A DNA stretch of 64,000 nt, from positions 434,001-498,000 of the forward strand of contig CAVWQS010000009.1 of the NCBI GenBank assembly GCA_963757155.1, in the 5' to 3' direction. Both the position numbers and the translations under genes were made by a program. The notes under the pieces were generated by a model, which worked only from the letters and a program-made list of their open reading frames with translations, was not told where the DNA came from and searched no databases. Source of the stretch: DASXQK01 sp963757155 (GTDB taxonomy: Bacteria > Pseudomonadota > Alphaproteobacteria > Dongiales > Dongiaceae). This document shows positions 34,389 through 43,647 of the stretch, piece after piece. How positions within the stretch are numbered: the first letter of the stretch is position 1; each line of letters begins with the position of its first letter.

Positions 34389-34539
34389 GCGGGCCGTAAG
34401 GCCCGCGCTTTGACGGGGGAGGGCCGGGGTGGGGGTGGCCATAAACTCAATATTGCAGCCGATGTAGCGCAGACTCTTGATGATCCGCGGACGCGGGTCT
34501 AACCCCCCGCCCTAGCCCTCCCCCGCAAGGGGGGAGGGG
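34389..34539. terminator. Two GC-rich hairpins between convergent genes
   Basis: GCGGGCC / GGCCCGC (34389-34395, 34400-34406, loop GTAA) and CCCTCCCCC / GGGGGGAGGG (34517-34525, 34530-34539, loop GCAA) are near-perfect stems. With copy 2 of the palindromic repeat they fill the 409-nt gap between the radical SAM gene and the sugar-binding protein gene. No gene is seen in this gap. They are probably repeat-derived and may terminate transcription from both sides. Confidence 0.5.
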
Positions 34540-34576
34540 ATACAAAGGGATCGGGGCAAGAAGCGAGGACAGCCTC

Positions 34577-35684
34577 TCAGAAATCGAAATTATTGATGTT
34601 GTCCTTCGTGAAGATAAACGGCGCGCCCAGCAGCACCTCGCTGCCGTTGATGATCTGCAGTTCGCCCAGCTTGCCAGCCTTCACCGAGGTCGCGCCCGGC
34701 TTCAGATCGCCATCCACCGCGGCCCGCAGCACATACATCGCGGCATAGCCGAGATCGATGGGATTCCACAGCACGACGGACTTCACGCAATCCTTGGCGA
34801 CATAGGGCTTCATCGCATTCGGGAGTCGCGAGGCCGACCACGGCGATCTTGCCGCAATTGCCGGATTGGGTGACGGCTTCGGCGGAGGCCGGGGTGGCGA
34901 CGCTGGTCATGCCGAAGATGCCCTTCAGATTGTCGCCATATTTGTTGATGAGGGTCGTCGCCTGGTTGAAGGAGAGGATGTTGTCCTCCTGGGCCTCGAC
35001 CGTCTCCATCCAATGCATCTTGGGATGGCATTTCGCCTGATAGGCGGCCATCTCGGAGATCCACCTTGCCTGGTTCGGCGTGGTGAAGGTCGAGGTCACG
35101 ATAGCGAAGGATCCGTCCTCGCCGATCTCCTTGGCCATGTTGTCGACCATGGCCTTGGCGATGCCGTTGAACTGGGCCTGGTTGACGAACCATTCGCGGG
35201 CGTCGGGGGTGGAATTGGCGTCATAGCCCACGACATGAATCCCCTTGCCGAGCGCCTTCTTCAGCACCGGGGCGATGGCCACCGGGTCATTGGCGGCGAA
35301 GAGGATGCCGTTGACGCCGCTGGTGATGTAATTGTCGAGGAAGGTGATCTGCTCGTCGATATTCGCCTTGGTCGGGCCGTCGGTCTTGACGTCGACATTG
35401 CCCAGCTCCTTGGCCGCATCGGCGATGCCCTTGGAGGTCGCATTGAAATAGCCGATGCCGATCAGCTTGGGCACGTCGACCACCGTGATCTTCTTGCCTT
35501 TCAGGTCCGGCGCGCCGGTCGGCTGGCCGCCGTCATAGGGCATCGAGGCCGCCGTCCCCGGCGTGTTGTCGCAGGCCAGAGGATTGGTCGGCAGGCTGTC
35601 GCCCCCGGTCCAGGGCGAATCCGCGAGCGCCACCCCGGTGCCGGCCAAGGCAAGACCAAATGCCAATATCATCGTCTTATACAT
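34577..35684 (-). pseudogene. RhaS/LsrB-type sugar ABC substrate-binding protein, frameshifted
   Basis: Signal peptide 1-21 (GTGVALA), then a periplasmic-binding-protein type 1 fold: VDVPKLIGIGYFNATSKGIA, ITFLDNYITSGVNGILFAAN and VVGYDANSTPDAREW. The frame breaks near 34815, at GCGACTCCCGAATGC on the coding strand. With one C fewer, the text reads on as NAMKPYVAKDCVKSVVLWNP, then LGYAAMYVLRA and FTKDNINNFDF, ending at 34577. The indel sits in a CCC run, so a consensus error is plausible. It is the last gene of the operon starting with the kinase at 40534. The ligand is likely a deoxy- or pentose-type sugar. Confidence 0.85.
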
Positions 35685-35749
35685 CGCTTCCTCCTCATGT
35701 TCGGCGCGGGTTGTCCCTTGACGGCGAGTGCCGCGCCTTCAGCTCAGTA

Positions 35750-36703
35750 TCAGCCGTCGCCGTTGCGACTCAGTAAATTTCCGATCAGCACCGCGGCGAT
35801 CAGCACCAGGCCGATCACCACGATCGTTCCATCTCCTTTCACTCCCGACAAGGACAGCCCGTCCTTCAGCGCCTGCATCAAGGCGAGGCCGAGCGCCGTG
35901 CCGATGATCGTGCCGCGGCCGCCGAAGATCGAGGTCCCGCCCAGCACCACAGCGGTGATGACGTCGAGCTCCAGCCCCGTGCCCATATCCGAGCGGGTGG
36001 TGGAGACGCGCGAGACGAAGATGACGCCGGCGAGGCCCGCCACCAGGCCGGAGCAGCCATAGATCACCATCTTGGCCCGGTCGACATGGAGGCCGGAGAA
36101 CCGCGCGGCGGTCTCATTGCTGCCGATGGCATAGACCGTCCGCCCGAAGGTGGTGAGGCCCAGCATGACGGCGGCGGCGATGGCCAGGATGACCAGCAGC
36201 CAGAGCTGGCTCGGCACGCCGAGCAGCTCGCCCTGTCCGAAGACGAAGAACCATTCGGGATATCCCCGCACCGAGCGCGCCTGGCTGATGCCCTCGGCAA
36301 GGCCGCGATAAAGCGCCAAGGTCGCCAGAGTGGCGATCAGCGGCGGAACCCGGAAGCGCGTGATGATGAAGCCGTTGACGAGACCCCCGACACCTCCGAC
36401 CAGCACCGCGGCGACCATGGCGATGGGTAAAGGCACGCCCAGATTCTTCCAGAACACGCCGAGCAGAATCGCTGCCAGCCCGAAGATCGAGCCCACGGAG
36501 AGATCGATCCCGCCGGTCACGATGATGAAGGTCATGGGCAAGGCGACCAGCCCCACCTCCGCCATCAGCCGGCCCTGGTTCAGCAGATTGTCGGTGGTGA
36601 AGAACTTGTCGGATTGCCCCGCCAGCACGATCAAGGCCGCCGCCAGCAAGACCGCGAGAATAGCTTCATGGCGCAGCAGGCGGGTGAGATTCATGGCCCT
36701 CAT
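35750..36703 (-). CDS. Sugar ABC transporter permease 2 (RbsC/RhaQ type)
   Basis: 317 residues from the ATG at 36703, overlapping the upstream permease stop (ATGA). Multiple membrane helices; IIVTGGIDLSVGSIFGLAA and VLGGTSIFGGRGTIIGTALG are hallmarks of BPD_transp_2 permeases for monosaccharides. It pairs with the permease at 36700-37689 to form the channel. Confidence 0.93.
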   Translation of the reverse strand: MRAMNLTRLLRHEAILAVLLAAALIVLAGQSDKFFTTDNLLNQGRLMAEVGLVALPMTFIIVTGGIDLSVGSIFGLAAILLGVFWKNLGVPLPIAMVAAVLVGGVGGLVNGFIITRFRVPPLIATLATLALYRGLAEGISQARSVRGYPEWFFVFGQGELLGVPSQLWLLVILAIAAAVMLGLTTFGRTVYAIGSNETAARFSGLHVDRAKMVIYGCSGLVAGLAGVIFVSRVSTTRSDMGTGLELDVITAVVLGGTSIFGGRGTIIGTALGLALMQALKDGLSLSGVKGDGTIVVIGLVLIAAVLIGNLLSRNGDG

Positions 36704-37689
36704 CCCCGGATCCGATGCCGCCGCGCCATATCCGCCAGCACGGTGGCGAGGATCAGCAGCCCCTGCACCGCGCGCAGCCAATAGGCCGAGACGTTCAGGA
36801 AGATCAGCGAGGAACCGATGGTGGCGAACAGGATGGCGGCCAGGGTCGAGCCGATCACCGTGCCCGTGCCGCCCAATATGCTGACGCCCCCGACGACCGA
36901 GGCGGTGATCACCGTCAGCTCCAGATTGGCCGGCACCGTCGATTGGATGACCTGGAGCTGGGTCGCGAAGAGCACCGCGGCGATACCGGCGAAGAGGCCA
37001 TGGATGGCGAAGACCGTCACGACGGAGGGTTTGATGCGGATGCCGCTCACCCGCGCCGCCTCGGGATTGCCGCCGATGGCATAGATATTGCGCCCGAAGC
37101 CGGAATGCCGCGCCCAGAGCGCCGCCAATATGGTGAGCACCACCATGAAATAAACCGGCGAGGGAATGCCGAAGAGGCGGAACTGGGCGATGAGATAGTC
37201 CGGCGGCAGATTGGTGATCCAGGCGCCGGCCGTGACGCTGATCAGCCCGCCCTTCAGGATCGAGAGCATGCCCAGCGTCGTCACGATGGAGGGAATGCGC
37301 AGATAGGCGATCAGCACCCCGACGAAGGCGTTGATCGCCATGCCGAGGATCAGCGGCGCCAGCCAGGCGATGATGATGGGATAGCCATGGACCGCGAGCG
37401 TGCCGGAGATGGTCGCCAGCACGCCGATCAGCGAGCCCACGGAGACGTCGATATGGCCGGAGATGATCACCAGGGACATGCCGATGGCGGCCACGGCGAT
37501 ATAGGCATTGCCGGCGAAGAGGCTGATGAGGTTGGAGCTGCCGAGGAAGCGCGCGTTCGCCAGTCCGACCACCAGGAACAGAAGCAGGATCACCGCCAGC
37601 AACACCAGCTCCTGGCCATAGGATTCGAAGAACGTCGCCCAGCGGCGGACTGGCACCGGGCCCGCGATGCCGAAGATCCGCGCCGTCAT
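36700..37689 (-). CDS. Sugar ABC transporter permease 1 (RbsC/RhaP type)
   Basis: 329 residues with about eight to ten membrane helices. VIISGHIDVSVGSLIGVLA and VVGGVSILGGTGTVIGSTLA are the family signatures. The ATG at 37689 overlaps the ATPase stop as ATGA, so the four transporter and kinase genes are translationally coupled. Confidence 0.93.
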   Translation of the reverse strand: MTARIFGIAGPVPVRRWATFFESYGQELVLLAVILLLFLVVGLANARFLGSSNLISLFAGNAYIAVAAIGMSLVIISGHIDVSVGSLIGVLATISGTLAVHGYPIIIAWLAPLILGMAINAFVGVLIAYLRIPSIVTTLGMLSILKGGLISVTAGAWITNLPPDYLIAQFRLFGIPSPVYFMVVLTILAALWARHSGFGRNIYAIGGNPEAARVSGIRIKPSVVTVFAIHGLFAGIAAVLFATQLQVIQSTVPANLELTVITASVVGGVSILGGTGTVIGSTLAAILFATIGSSLIFLNVSAYWLRAVQGLLILATVLADMARRHRIRG

Positions 37690-39197
37690 GCGACGGCCTC
37701 CGCGGCCTGGCCGGCGGCGGTCATCGCCGCGCCCACGGCATCCGGTGTGGCGTCCCGCCGCTCGAAGGCCTCCACGATCCGGCCGCCGCGCATGACCAGC
37801 ACCCGGTCGCTCATGCCGAGCACTTCGGGCAGCTCGCTGGAGATCATCAAAATGGCGAGTCCCTGGCCGGCCAAACGGCTCATCAGCCCATGGATCTCTG
37901 CCTTGGCGCCGACATCGATGCCGCGCGTCGGCTCGTCCATGATCAGGACCTTAGGCTCGGTCGCGACCCATTTGGCGAGCACGACCTTCTGCTGATTGCC
38001 GCCGGAAAGCTGCCGGACAATCTGCTCCGGCCCGCGGGCGCGGATGCCGAAGCGGGTGATCGAATCCCGAGCCAGCGCATTCTCCTTGCCGCGGTCGACC
38101 AGGAGCAGGCGGGAGATGCGGTCGAGAATGGTCAGGGAGACATTCTCGCGCAGAGTCTGCGGACGGATCAGCCCCTGCAGCCCGCGATCCTCCGGCACAT
38201 AGGCGATACCCAGGCTCCGTGCCACCGAGGGGCTCCGGATCGAGACCGGCTTGCCCTTGACCAGGATCTCGCCCGATGTCGCCGGGGTGATGCCGAAGAT
38301 GGTGAGAGCGAGCTCGGTCCTGCCCGATCCGATCAGACCGGCGATGCCGAGGATCTCGCCGGCGCGCAAGGTCAGATCGATATCGCGGACCGTCTCGCCG
38401 CAGCATAGGCCGCGCAGCTCGAGAGCGACCTCGCCCGGCACCGTCTCGGCCTTCGGGAAGAGCTGATCGATAGCGCGGCCCACCATCATCGAGACCAGAT
38501 CGGATTCGCCGACCTCGCCGATCGGCTTGGTGGCGACATGGGCGCCGTCGCGCAGCACCGTCACCCGGTCGGCAAGAGCGAAGACCTCCGACAGCTTGTG
38601 GGTGACATAGGCGATGCCGACGCCGCGCTCGCGCAGGCGCCGGACGACCTCCAGCAGCCGGCGCGCATCCGCATCCGCCAATGCGGCCGTCGGCTCGTCC
38701 ATGATGACAAGCTTGGCATTCTGCGACAGGGCCTTGGCGATCTCGACCCGCTGGCGGTTCGCCACCGAGAGGCGGCCGACGATGGCATCGACGTCGAGAT
38801 CATGGCTGTCGAGAGAATCGAGCAAGGCGCGAGCGCCGGCCCGCATGGCGGACCAGTCCACGCTACCCCAGCGGGTGCGCGGGGCATGGCCGATATAGAT
38901 GTTCTCCGCCACGCTCAGCTCGGGGAACAGCAGCAATTCCTGATAGACCGTGGCGATGCCCTGAGCCGCCGCCTCGCGGGGCGATGAAAACCTCACCGGC
39001 TTGCCTTCGACCCGCATCTCGCCGGCATCGGCCGTCTGCACCCCGGCAATGATCTTGATCAGCGTGGATTTCCCGGCGCCGTTCTCGCCCAGCAGCGCAT
39101 GGACCTCGCCCGGCCGGACATCGAAGCTGATGTCGTTCAGCACCAGCACCGGGCCGAAGGATTTCGACACCCCCGCCAATTCCACCAGAGGGGTCAT
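37686..39197 (-). CDS. Sugar ABC transporter ATPase with two nucleotide-binding domains (RbsA/RhaT type)
   Basis: 503 residues with two ABC domains. The first (about 5-230) has Walker A GENGAGKST, an atypical signature LSVANRQRVEIAKAL and Walker B VIMDEPTAAL. The second (about 250-495) has a degenerate Walker A (GLIGSGRTE), signature LSGGNQQKVVLAKW and Walker B LIMDEPTRGID. This is normal for the RbsA-like class. Both ends overlap neighbours by 4 nt. Confidence 0.95.
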   Translation of the reverse strand: MTPLVELAGVSKSFGPVLVLNDISFDVRPGEVHALLGENGAGKSTLIKIIAGVQTADAGEMRVEGKPVRFSSPREAAAQGIATVYQELLLFPELSVAENIYIGHAPRTRWGSVDWSAMRAGARALLDSLDSHDLDVDAIVGRLSVANRQRVEIAKALSQNAKLVIMDEPTAALADADARRLLEVVRRLRERGVGIAYVTHKLSEVFALADRVTVLRDGAHVATKPIGEVGESDLVSMMVGRAIDQLFPKAETVPGEVALELRGLCCGETVRDIDLTLRAGEILGIAGLIGSGRTELALTIFGITPATSGEILVKGKPVSIRSPSVARSLGIAYVPEDRGLQGLIRPQTLRENVSLTILDRISRLLLVDRGKENALARDSITRFGIRARGPEQIVRQLSGGNQQKVVLAKWVATEPKVLIMDEPTRGIDVGAKAEIHGLMSRLAGQGLAILMISSELPEVLGMSDRVLVMRGGRIVEAFERRDATPDAVGAAMTAAGQAAEAVA

Positions 39198-40534
39198 TCC
39201 GGCAGCGCCTCCCGCCAGGCACGGCGATAGGCGTCGAAGGGCAGGCTTAGCGGTGCCGCGACCCGCAGCGGATCCGGGATCTCCTCGCCCGCCAGGCGAG
39301 CAGCACCGCTCACGGTTCCGGTCGGATCATTGGAGACCAGCACCGTCTCCGGCTGGCGCAGCGCGGCGAGTGCGGCCAGGAAGATCTCGTTGCCCCTCAG
39401 GCTGCCTTCGACGATGACCGGTCCCGTCGCCTTGATGAGGCCGAAGCAGTAATCCGTCATCAGCGCGAGATAGAGGCTCGCCCGGGCGACGATCTCGCCT
39501 TCCGAGCCCGGCTGCGGCCCGCGCGGCTCACCCAAGGGCCGGCCGGCAAAAGGGCCGCCGTAACTCCCGACCGGCGGCACCAGCATGGCGCCGCTCTCGA
39601 TCACCGCGGCGATATCGCGGGGAGTGGCGGCCGCGCTGCTGGCACCCTCCGTCAGCTGGGCGTATTCCCGCCCGCCGAGGAACAGGCCGCAGGGGACGGG
39701 CGAGCCCAGAGCATCGACATTCACCAGGCAACTGCGGTTCTCCGGCAGGCCGGCGACATCCGCGCCGGCTGCCATGGTGACCACCCAGGTGCCGGTGGAG
39801 GCGACGGCGAAAGGCATCGGTCGGGTGAGGCGGTGGCGCAGGAAGGAAGCGCTGCTGTCATGGATCCCGACCCGCACCCGGCAATCCCGGGGCAATCCGG
39901 TCTCCGCCGCGATCGCCGGCAGGATCGGGCCCAGGACATCATCGGCCTTGCGCAACGGCGGAAACAGCCTTTGCCAGCCCATGCGCTCGACCAGCCCGCT
40001 GACCCGCCCCGCCACCGGCTGCCAGAGGCCGGTATGGCAGCCGAGATAGGTGAGCTCGCTGCTGGCGACGCCGCTGAGCCGAAAGCTCCAGTACTGGGGA
40101 TAAAGCAGGAGATGGCGCGCGCGCCGGAACTCGGCGGGGAATGCCTTCTGAAACCAATGCAGCTGCCGCGCGATATTGAGCCCGCCCAGCGGCGGCGAGA
40201 AAGTCTCCGAGAAGGGCGAGGCGACGCGGTCGTAGTCGTCATCCTCGATCGGCATCTCGTAGTCGAGCATCGGCAGCACCAGCGCGCCCGCCGCATCGAC
40301 CAGGCCGCAGCCCCCGCCATGGGCGACCGCGACGATATCCGTGATCGTGGCAACGGCCCCCAGACGCGTAAGGCCCCGCATCAGGAAGGACCAGATGCCG
40401 GTCTCGTCGTAATGGGGAAAGGGCGGGCCGGGCAGGATTCGGTTCGGCGCCGACAGCGTCTCGCGGATGGCCCCGGCCTCCACCAGGGACAGCTTCACAT
40501 TGGTCTTGCCGACATCGAAGATCGCGATCGCCAT
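39194..40534 (-). CDS. FGGY-family carbohydrate kinase (RhaK-like)
   Basis: 446 residues from the ATG at 40534. MAIAIFDVGKTNVKLSLVE is the N-terminal phosphate-binding motif; VGIHDSSASFLRHRL and a FAVASTGTWVVTM strand follow, with VIVEGSLRGNEIFLAALAAL in the ATP-binding C-lobe. It phosphorylates a sugar delivered by the downstream ABC transporter. RhaK-like is a best guess from operon type. No isomerase or aldolase is present in the window, so the pathway end is encoded elsewhere or the substrate enters directly as a ketose. Confidence 0.9.
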   Translation of the reverse strand: MAIAIFDVGKTNVKLSLVEAGAIRETLSAPNRILPGPPFPHYDETGIWSFLMRGLTRLGAVATITDIVAVAHGGGCGLVDAAGALVLPMLDYEMPIEDDDYDRVASPFSETFSPPLGGLNIARQLHWFQKAFPAEFRRARHLLLYPQYWSFRLSGVASSELTYLGCHTGLWQPVAGRVSGLVERMGWQRLFPPLRKADDVLGPILPAIAAETGLPRDCRVRVGIHDSSASFLRHRLTRPMPFAVASTGTWVVTMAAGADVAGLPENRSCLVNVDALGSPVPCGLFLGGREYAQLTEGASSAAATPRDIAAVIESGAMLVPPVGSYGGPFAGRPLGEPRGPQPGSEGEIVARASLYLALMTDYCFGLIKATGPVIVEGSLRGNEIFLAALAALRQPETVLVSNDPTGTVSGAARLAGEEIPDPLRVAAPLSLPFDAYRRAWREALPE

Positions 40535-40640
40535 AAGCGGGGCCGGGCTCAGCGACGCGCCATCGCGAGAATCCCTCGCTCGGCCGCTCCATCTTGCCGG
40601 ACATCCTTCCGTCCCATCCAAGCCTCCCAGGCGACCGGTC

Positions 40641-40680
40641 CGCGATTGACGCCGGCTCGTTATCCTATTGAATCGCGATT
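40641..40680. promoter_or_regulatory. Repeated CGCGATT element between sugar operon and exporter genes
   Basis: CGCGATTG occurs at 40641-40648 and 40674-40681, 33 bp apart (three helix turns). AATCGCG at 40671-40677 also forms an inverted pair with the first. A TTGACG box (40646-40651) overlaps the first copy. The site lies in the 167-nt divergent region and could be an operator for either operon. Confidence 0.3.
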
Positions 40681-40701
40681 GGACGGAAAGGGGAAGCTGC
40701 A

Positions 40702-41667
40702 ATGAGTCAACAAACTCTGAACGTGCCCTTGGCCCCCGGGCCGCGCCTGCGGCCCACCGCCCTCATGGTACGGCCGGAGCCATGGGACGACGGTCGCGCG
40801 CGGCCTGGCGCCCTCGCCCAGGCCTTCGGCCGCGTGCCGCCGACGGCGCTTCTCCTGCTGTCGATCCTCTCGATTCAGCTGAGCTCGGCGCTGGCGACCA
40901 TGCTGTTCGCCGACCTCGGTCCGTCGGGAACGGTCTTTCTCAGCACCGCCTTCGCAGCCCTGCTGTTGGCCATCTTCTCCCGCCCGAAGATCGATCGCCG
41001 GATCCGACAGGGCGCTTGGCCGATCCTGCTCTTCGGTTTGGCGGATGCCGCCACGGCCCTCTGCTTCTTTCGGGCACTGCAATACATCCCTCTGGGCATC
41101 GCGGCGGCCATCGCCTTTCTAGGCCCGCTCGGCCTTGCGGTCGCGACATCGCGCCGTCCGCTCCATTTCCTCTGCATCGCCGTCGCCGCGCTCGGCATCG
41201 GCCTGCTGACGCCGGAGATCGGCGGCAATCTTGATCCCCGCGGCCTCGGCCTTGCCGCCGTCGGCGCCTTGGGCTGGGCGGCCTTCGTCCTGGTGAGCAA
41301 GAGGCTGGGCAAGATCTTCGATGGCCATGACGGAGTCACCTTCGGCTTGGTCGTCGCCAGCCTGATGCTCCTGCCCTTCGCCTTGGCGGAGGGACGCATG
41401 ATCCATGGGCATCCGCTCGAGATCGGCGGGGCGCTGCTGGTCGCTTTGCTCAATGCCGCCCTACCCCTCGTCCTGGAATTCCGCGCTCTGCAGCGGATGT
41501 CGGCCCGGACCTATGGCGTGCTGGTGACCCTGGAGCCCGCCATCGGCGCGCTGGTGGGCGCCCTGTTTCTGGGCCAGGCCATCGGGGTCTCGATGTCGGC
41601 GGCCATCGCCTGCGTCACCCTCGCCGCTTTGGGCATCACCTTGCTCGACCGGCAGGACCGCCGATGA
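40702..41667 (+). CDS. EamA/DMT-family exporter, RhtA-like
   Basis: 321 residues; a GGAAAGGGGAAG site precedes the ATG. About ten membrane helices after a 45-residue cytoplasmic tail, in two EamA halves; FFRALQYIPLGIAAAIAFLG and RMSARTYGVLVTLEPAIGAL are the repeated motifs of the RhtA group (threonine/homoserine-type efflux). The substrate is not certain. Its stop overlaps the next start (ATGA). Confidence 0.9.
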   Translation: MSQQTLNVPLAPGPRLRPTALMVRPEPWDDGRARPGALAQAFGRVPPTALLLLSILSIQLSSALATMLFADLGPSGTVFLSTAFAALLLAIFSRPKIDRRIRQGAWPILLFGLADAATALCFFRALQYIPLGIAAAIAFLGPLGLAVATSRRPLHFLCIAVAALGIGLLTPEIGGNLDPRGLGLAAVGALGWAAFVLVSKRLGKIFDGHDGVTFGLVVASLMLLPFALAEGRMIHGHPLEIGGALLVALLNAALPLVLEFRALQRMSARTYGVLVTLEPAIGALVGALFLGQAIGVSMSAAIACVTLAALGITLLDRQDRR

Positions 41668-42884
41668 GCCTGGCCGAGCGGCGGCCCCTGGGGCGCCTCC
41701 TGCCGCTCTATGTCGTGGTGTTCATGGGCTTCGTCGGCTACAGCCTGATGATCACCGTCTTCACCCCCATGCTGCTGCGGGGCGACCGCGCCATGCTGCC
41801 GCCGGGCAGCTCGACCTCGCTGCGCACCATTATGCTGGGCGTATTGCTCTGCCTCTACCCGTTGGGCCAGCTCATCGGCTCGCCGATCCTGGGATCCCTC
41901 TCCGATCGCTTCGGGCGCCGGCCGATCCTGCTGGTCTCGCTTACGGTGACCACCGCCTGCTATGTGTTGATCAGCCTCGCCATCACGACCAATAATCTGG
42001 CCCTGCTGGGCGTCGCCTCGCTGGCAGCCGGCTTCGCCGAGGCGAATATCGTGACCGCCCAGAGCGCCATCGCCGATCTGGTCGCCCCCGCGCAGCGCAA
42101 CCGCTACTTCGGCTATATCTACATGGCGGTGAGCCTCGCCTATATCGTCGGCCCGCTCGGGGGCGGCAAGCTCACCGATCCGCATCTCGTCGCCTGGTTC
42201 AGCGATGCGACGCCCTTCTGGGCGGTCTTCCTCCTGCTCGCTCTGACCACGCTCGCCGTGCTGCTTCGCTTCCGCGAGACCAAGGCGCCCGGCCGGGACG
42301 AAAGCCAGCCCCGGGAGAGTCTCGCCAGCCTGGTCAAGGCCTTCGCCGATCCGCGCCTCAGGCGTTTCTACCTCGTCAATTTCCTGCTCTATCTCGCGAT
42401 CTTCGGCTTCTTCCGCTCCTATCCCATGTATCTCGTGGACGAATTCCACCTCGATGTTTCCGCCATGTCGGAATATGTCGCCTGGGTCGGTGTCCCCATC
42501 GTGCTGGCCAATCTCTGGCTGACGGGATTCCTCTCGAGCCGGTTCGCCATCAAGACCCTCACCATCTCGTCGGCGGCGCTCACCGGCGTCTTCATGATCG
42601 CGGTGATCCTGCCAAAGGGCCAAGCCCCGCTCTGGCCGCTGCTGTTCCTGACCGGTGCGGCCCTGGCGGTCTGCCTGCCCTCCTGCGCGACGCTGCTCTC
42701 CAACGCCGCCGATCCCGCCGGCCAAGGCCGCGCCATGGGCAATAACCAAGCGATCCAGGTGGGTGCGGAGGCGCTCTCGGAACTCGCCGCCGGCTTGCTG
42801 GCGGCGCTGGTGGTCAAGCTGCCGCTCATCGCGCTCGGCGGCGTCTCCATCTTCGCGGCGATCCTGGTCGCGCTGCTGCTCTGA
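41664..42884 (+). CDS. Major facilitator superfamily transporter
   Basis: 406 residues, 12 predicted membrane helices. GSLSDRFGRRPILLVSL is the MFS motif A between helices 2 and 3, and FAEANIVTAQSAIADL resembles the TetA-like helix 4/5 region. It is probably a drug- or metabolite-efflux protein; the substrate is unknown. Co-transcribed with the EamA exporter. Confidence 0.92.
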   Translation: MSLAERRPLGRLLPLYVVVFMGFVGYSLMITVFTPMLLRGDRAMLPPGSSTSLRTIMLGVLLCLYPLGQLIGSPILGSLSDRFGRRPILLVSLTVTTACYVLISLAITTNNLALLGVASLAAGFAEANIVTAQSAIADLVAPAQRNRYFGYIYMAVSLAYIVGPLGGGKLTDPHLVAWFSDATPFWAVFLLLALTTLAVLLRFRETKAPGRDESQPRESLASLVKAFADPRLRRFYLVNFLLYLAIFGFFRSYPMYLVDEFHLDVSAMSEYVAWVGVPIVLANLWLTGFLSSRFAIKTLTISSAALTGVFMIAVILPKGQAPLWPLLFLTGAALAVCLPSCATLLSNAADPAGQGRAMGNNQAIQVGAEALSELAAGLLAALVVKLPLIALGGVSIFAAILVALLL

Positions 42885-42913
42885 CGGAGAACGCCTCGGC
42901 CAGGGATTAAGGG

Positions 42914-43034
42914 TTCACCACGGAGGCACGAAGGTCACGGAGGTCACGGAGAAGGGAGTAGGTGCGTCTTCCGCACTTATAGACGCGTGTCAGCATTTCT
43001 TTCTTCTCCGTGACCTCCGTGCCTCCGTGGTGAA
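42914..43034. repeat. Inverted repeat between convergent genes (CACGGAG family)
   Basis: The left arm (42914-42953) starts TTCACCACGGAGGCAC, and the right arm (43002-43034) ends GTGCCTCCGTGGTGAA. The left arm has an extra AAGGTCACGG unit, a tandem duplication of about 9-10 nt. A related single arm is at 58447-58479. It probably serves as a bidirectional terminator here. Confidence 0.8.
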
Positions 43035-43047
43035 TCTTCCTTGGCAT

Positions 43048-43647
43048 CTATGCAGGGCGGCTTTCATCCGAGGCCGCGACACTGCCCGCCGATAGCTCGA
43101 CTTTGCCGGCCCGCACCCGCCAGGGCATCATGCTGGTGAAGACGCCGTCGCGATAGATGAGGCCATGGAACAGCGCGGCGCCGAGATGGCCGAGGAAGGT
43201 CGCGAAAAGCAGAAGCGCCAGATAAGTGTGGAGCTGGCGCAAGGTCGCATAGAGCGTGGCGTCATGGGACAGGATTGGCGGCAGATGCAGCGGCCCGTAG
43301 AGCACGATGGGATAGCGGGCGGCCGAGAGCATCGCCCAGCCGACCAGCGGCAGGACGAACATCAGCGCGTAAAGCAGATAATGGGACATCGTCGCGGCCA
43401 AGCGCTGCCAGAGCGCCAAATGGGCGGGCAGCGGCGGCGGCGGATTGAGCCACCGGTTGATGAAGCGAATGACCACCAGCACCAGGATCGCGATCCCTAG
43501 CGGCTCGTGGATCGAAACCAGCAGATGGTAGCGCTCCGAGACCGAGGCGGCCATGCCGACGCCGATGAACAGCATGGCGAGGACCATCACGGCCATCAGC
43601 CAATGCAGCAGACGCGAGAAGGCGGGGAATTGCGCTGGGTTTCTCAT
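43048..43647 (-). CDS. Cytochrome b561-family membrane protein
   Basis: 199 residues with four membrane helices. Haem-ligand histidines appear in RLLHWLMAVMVLAMLF, SIHEPLGIAILVLV, MSHYLLYALMFVLPLVGW and LRQLHTYLALLLF. It starts by ATGA overlap with the catalase-like gene and probably passes quinol electrons to that periplasmic enzyme, as is usual for this pair. Confidence 0.92.
   Translation of the reverse strand: MRNPAQFPAFSRLLHWLMAVMVLAMLFIGVGMAASVSERYHLLVSIHEPLGIAILVLVVIRFINRWLNPPPPLPAHLALWQRLAATMSHYLLYALMFVLPLVGWAMLSAARYPIVLYGPLHLPPILSHDATLYATLRQLHTYLALLLFATFLGHLGAALFHGLIYRDGVFTSMMPWRVRAGKVELSAGSVAASDESRPA

Noticed and set aside
41511..42749. Long minus-strand frame opposite the MFS gene
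   Set aside because: Low-complexity, charge-rich translation opposite 12 membrane helices; antisense artefact.
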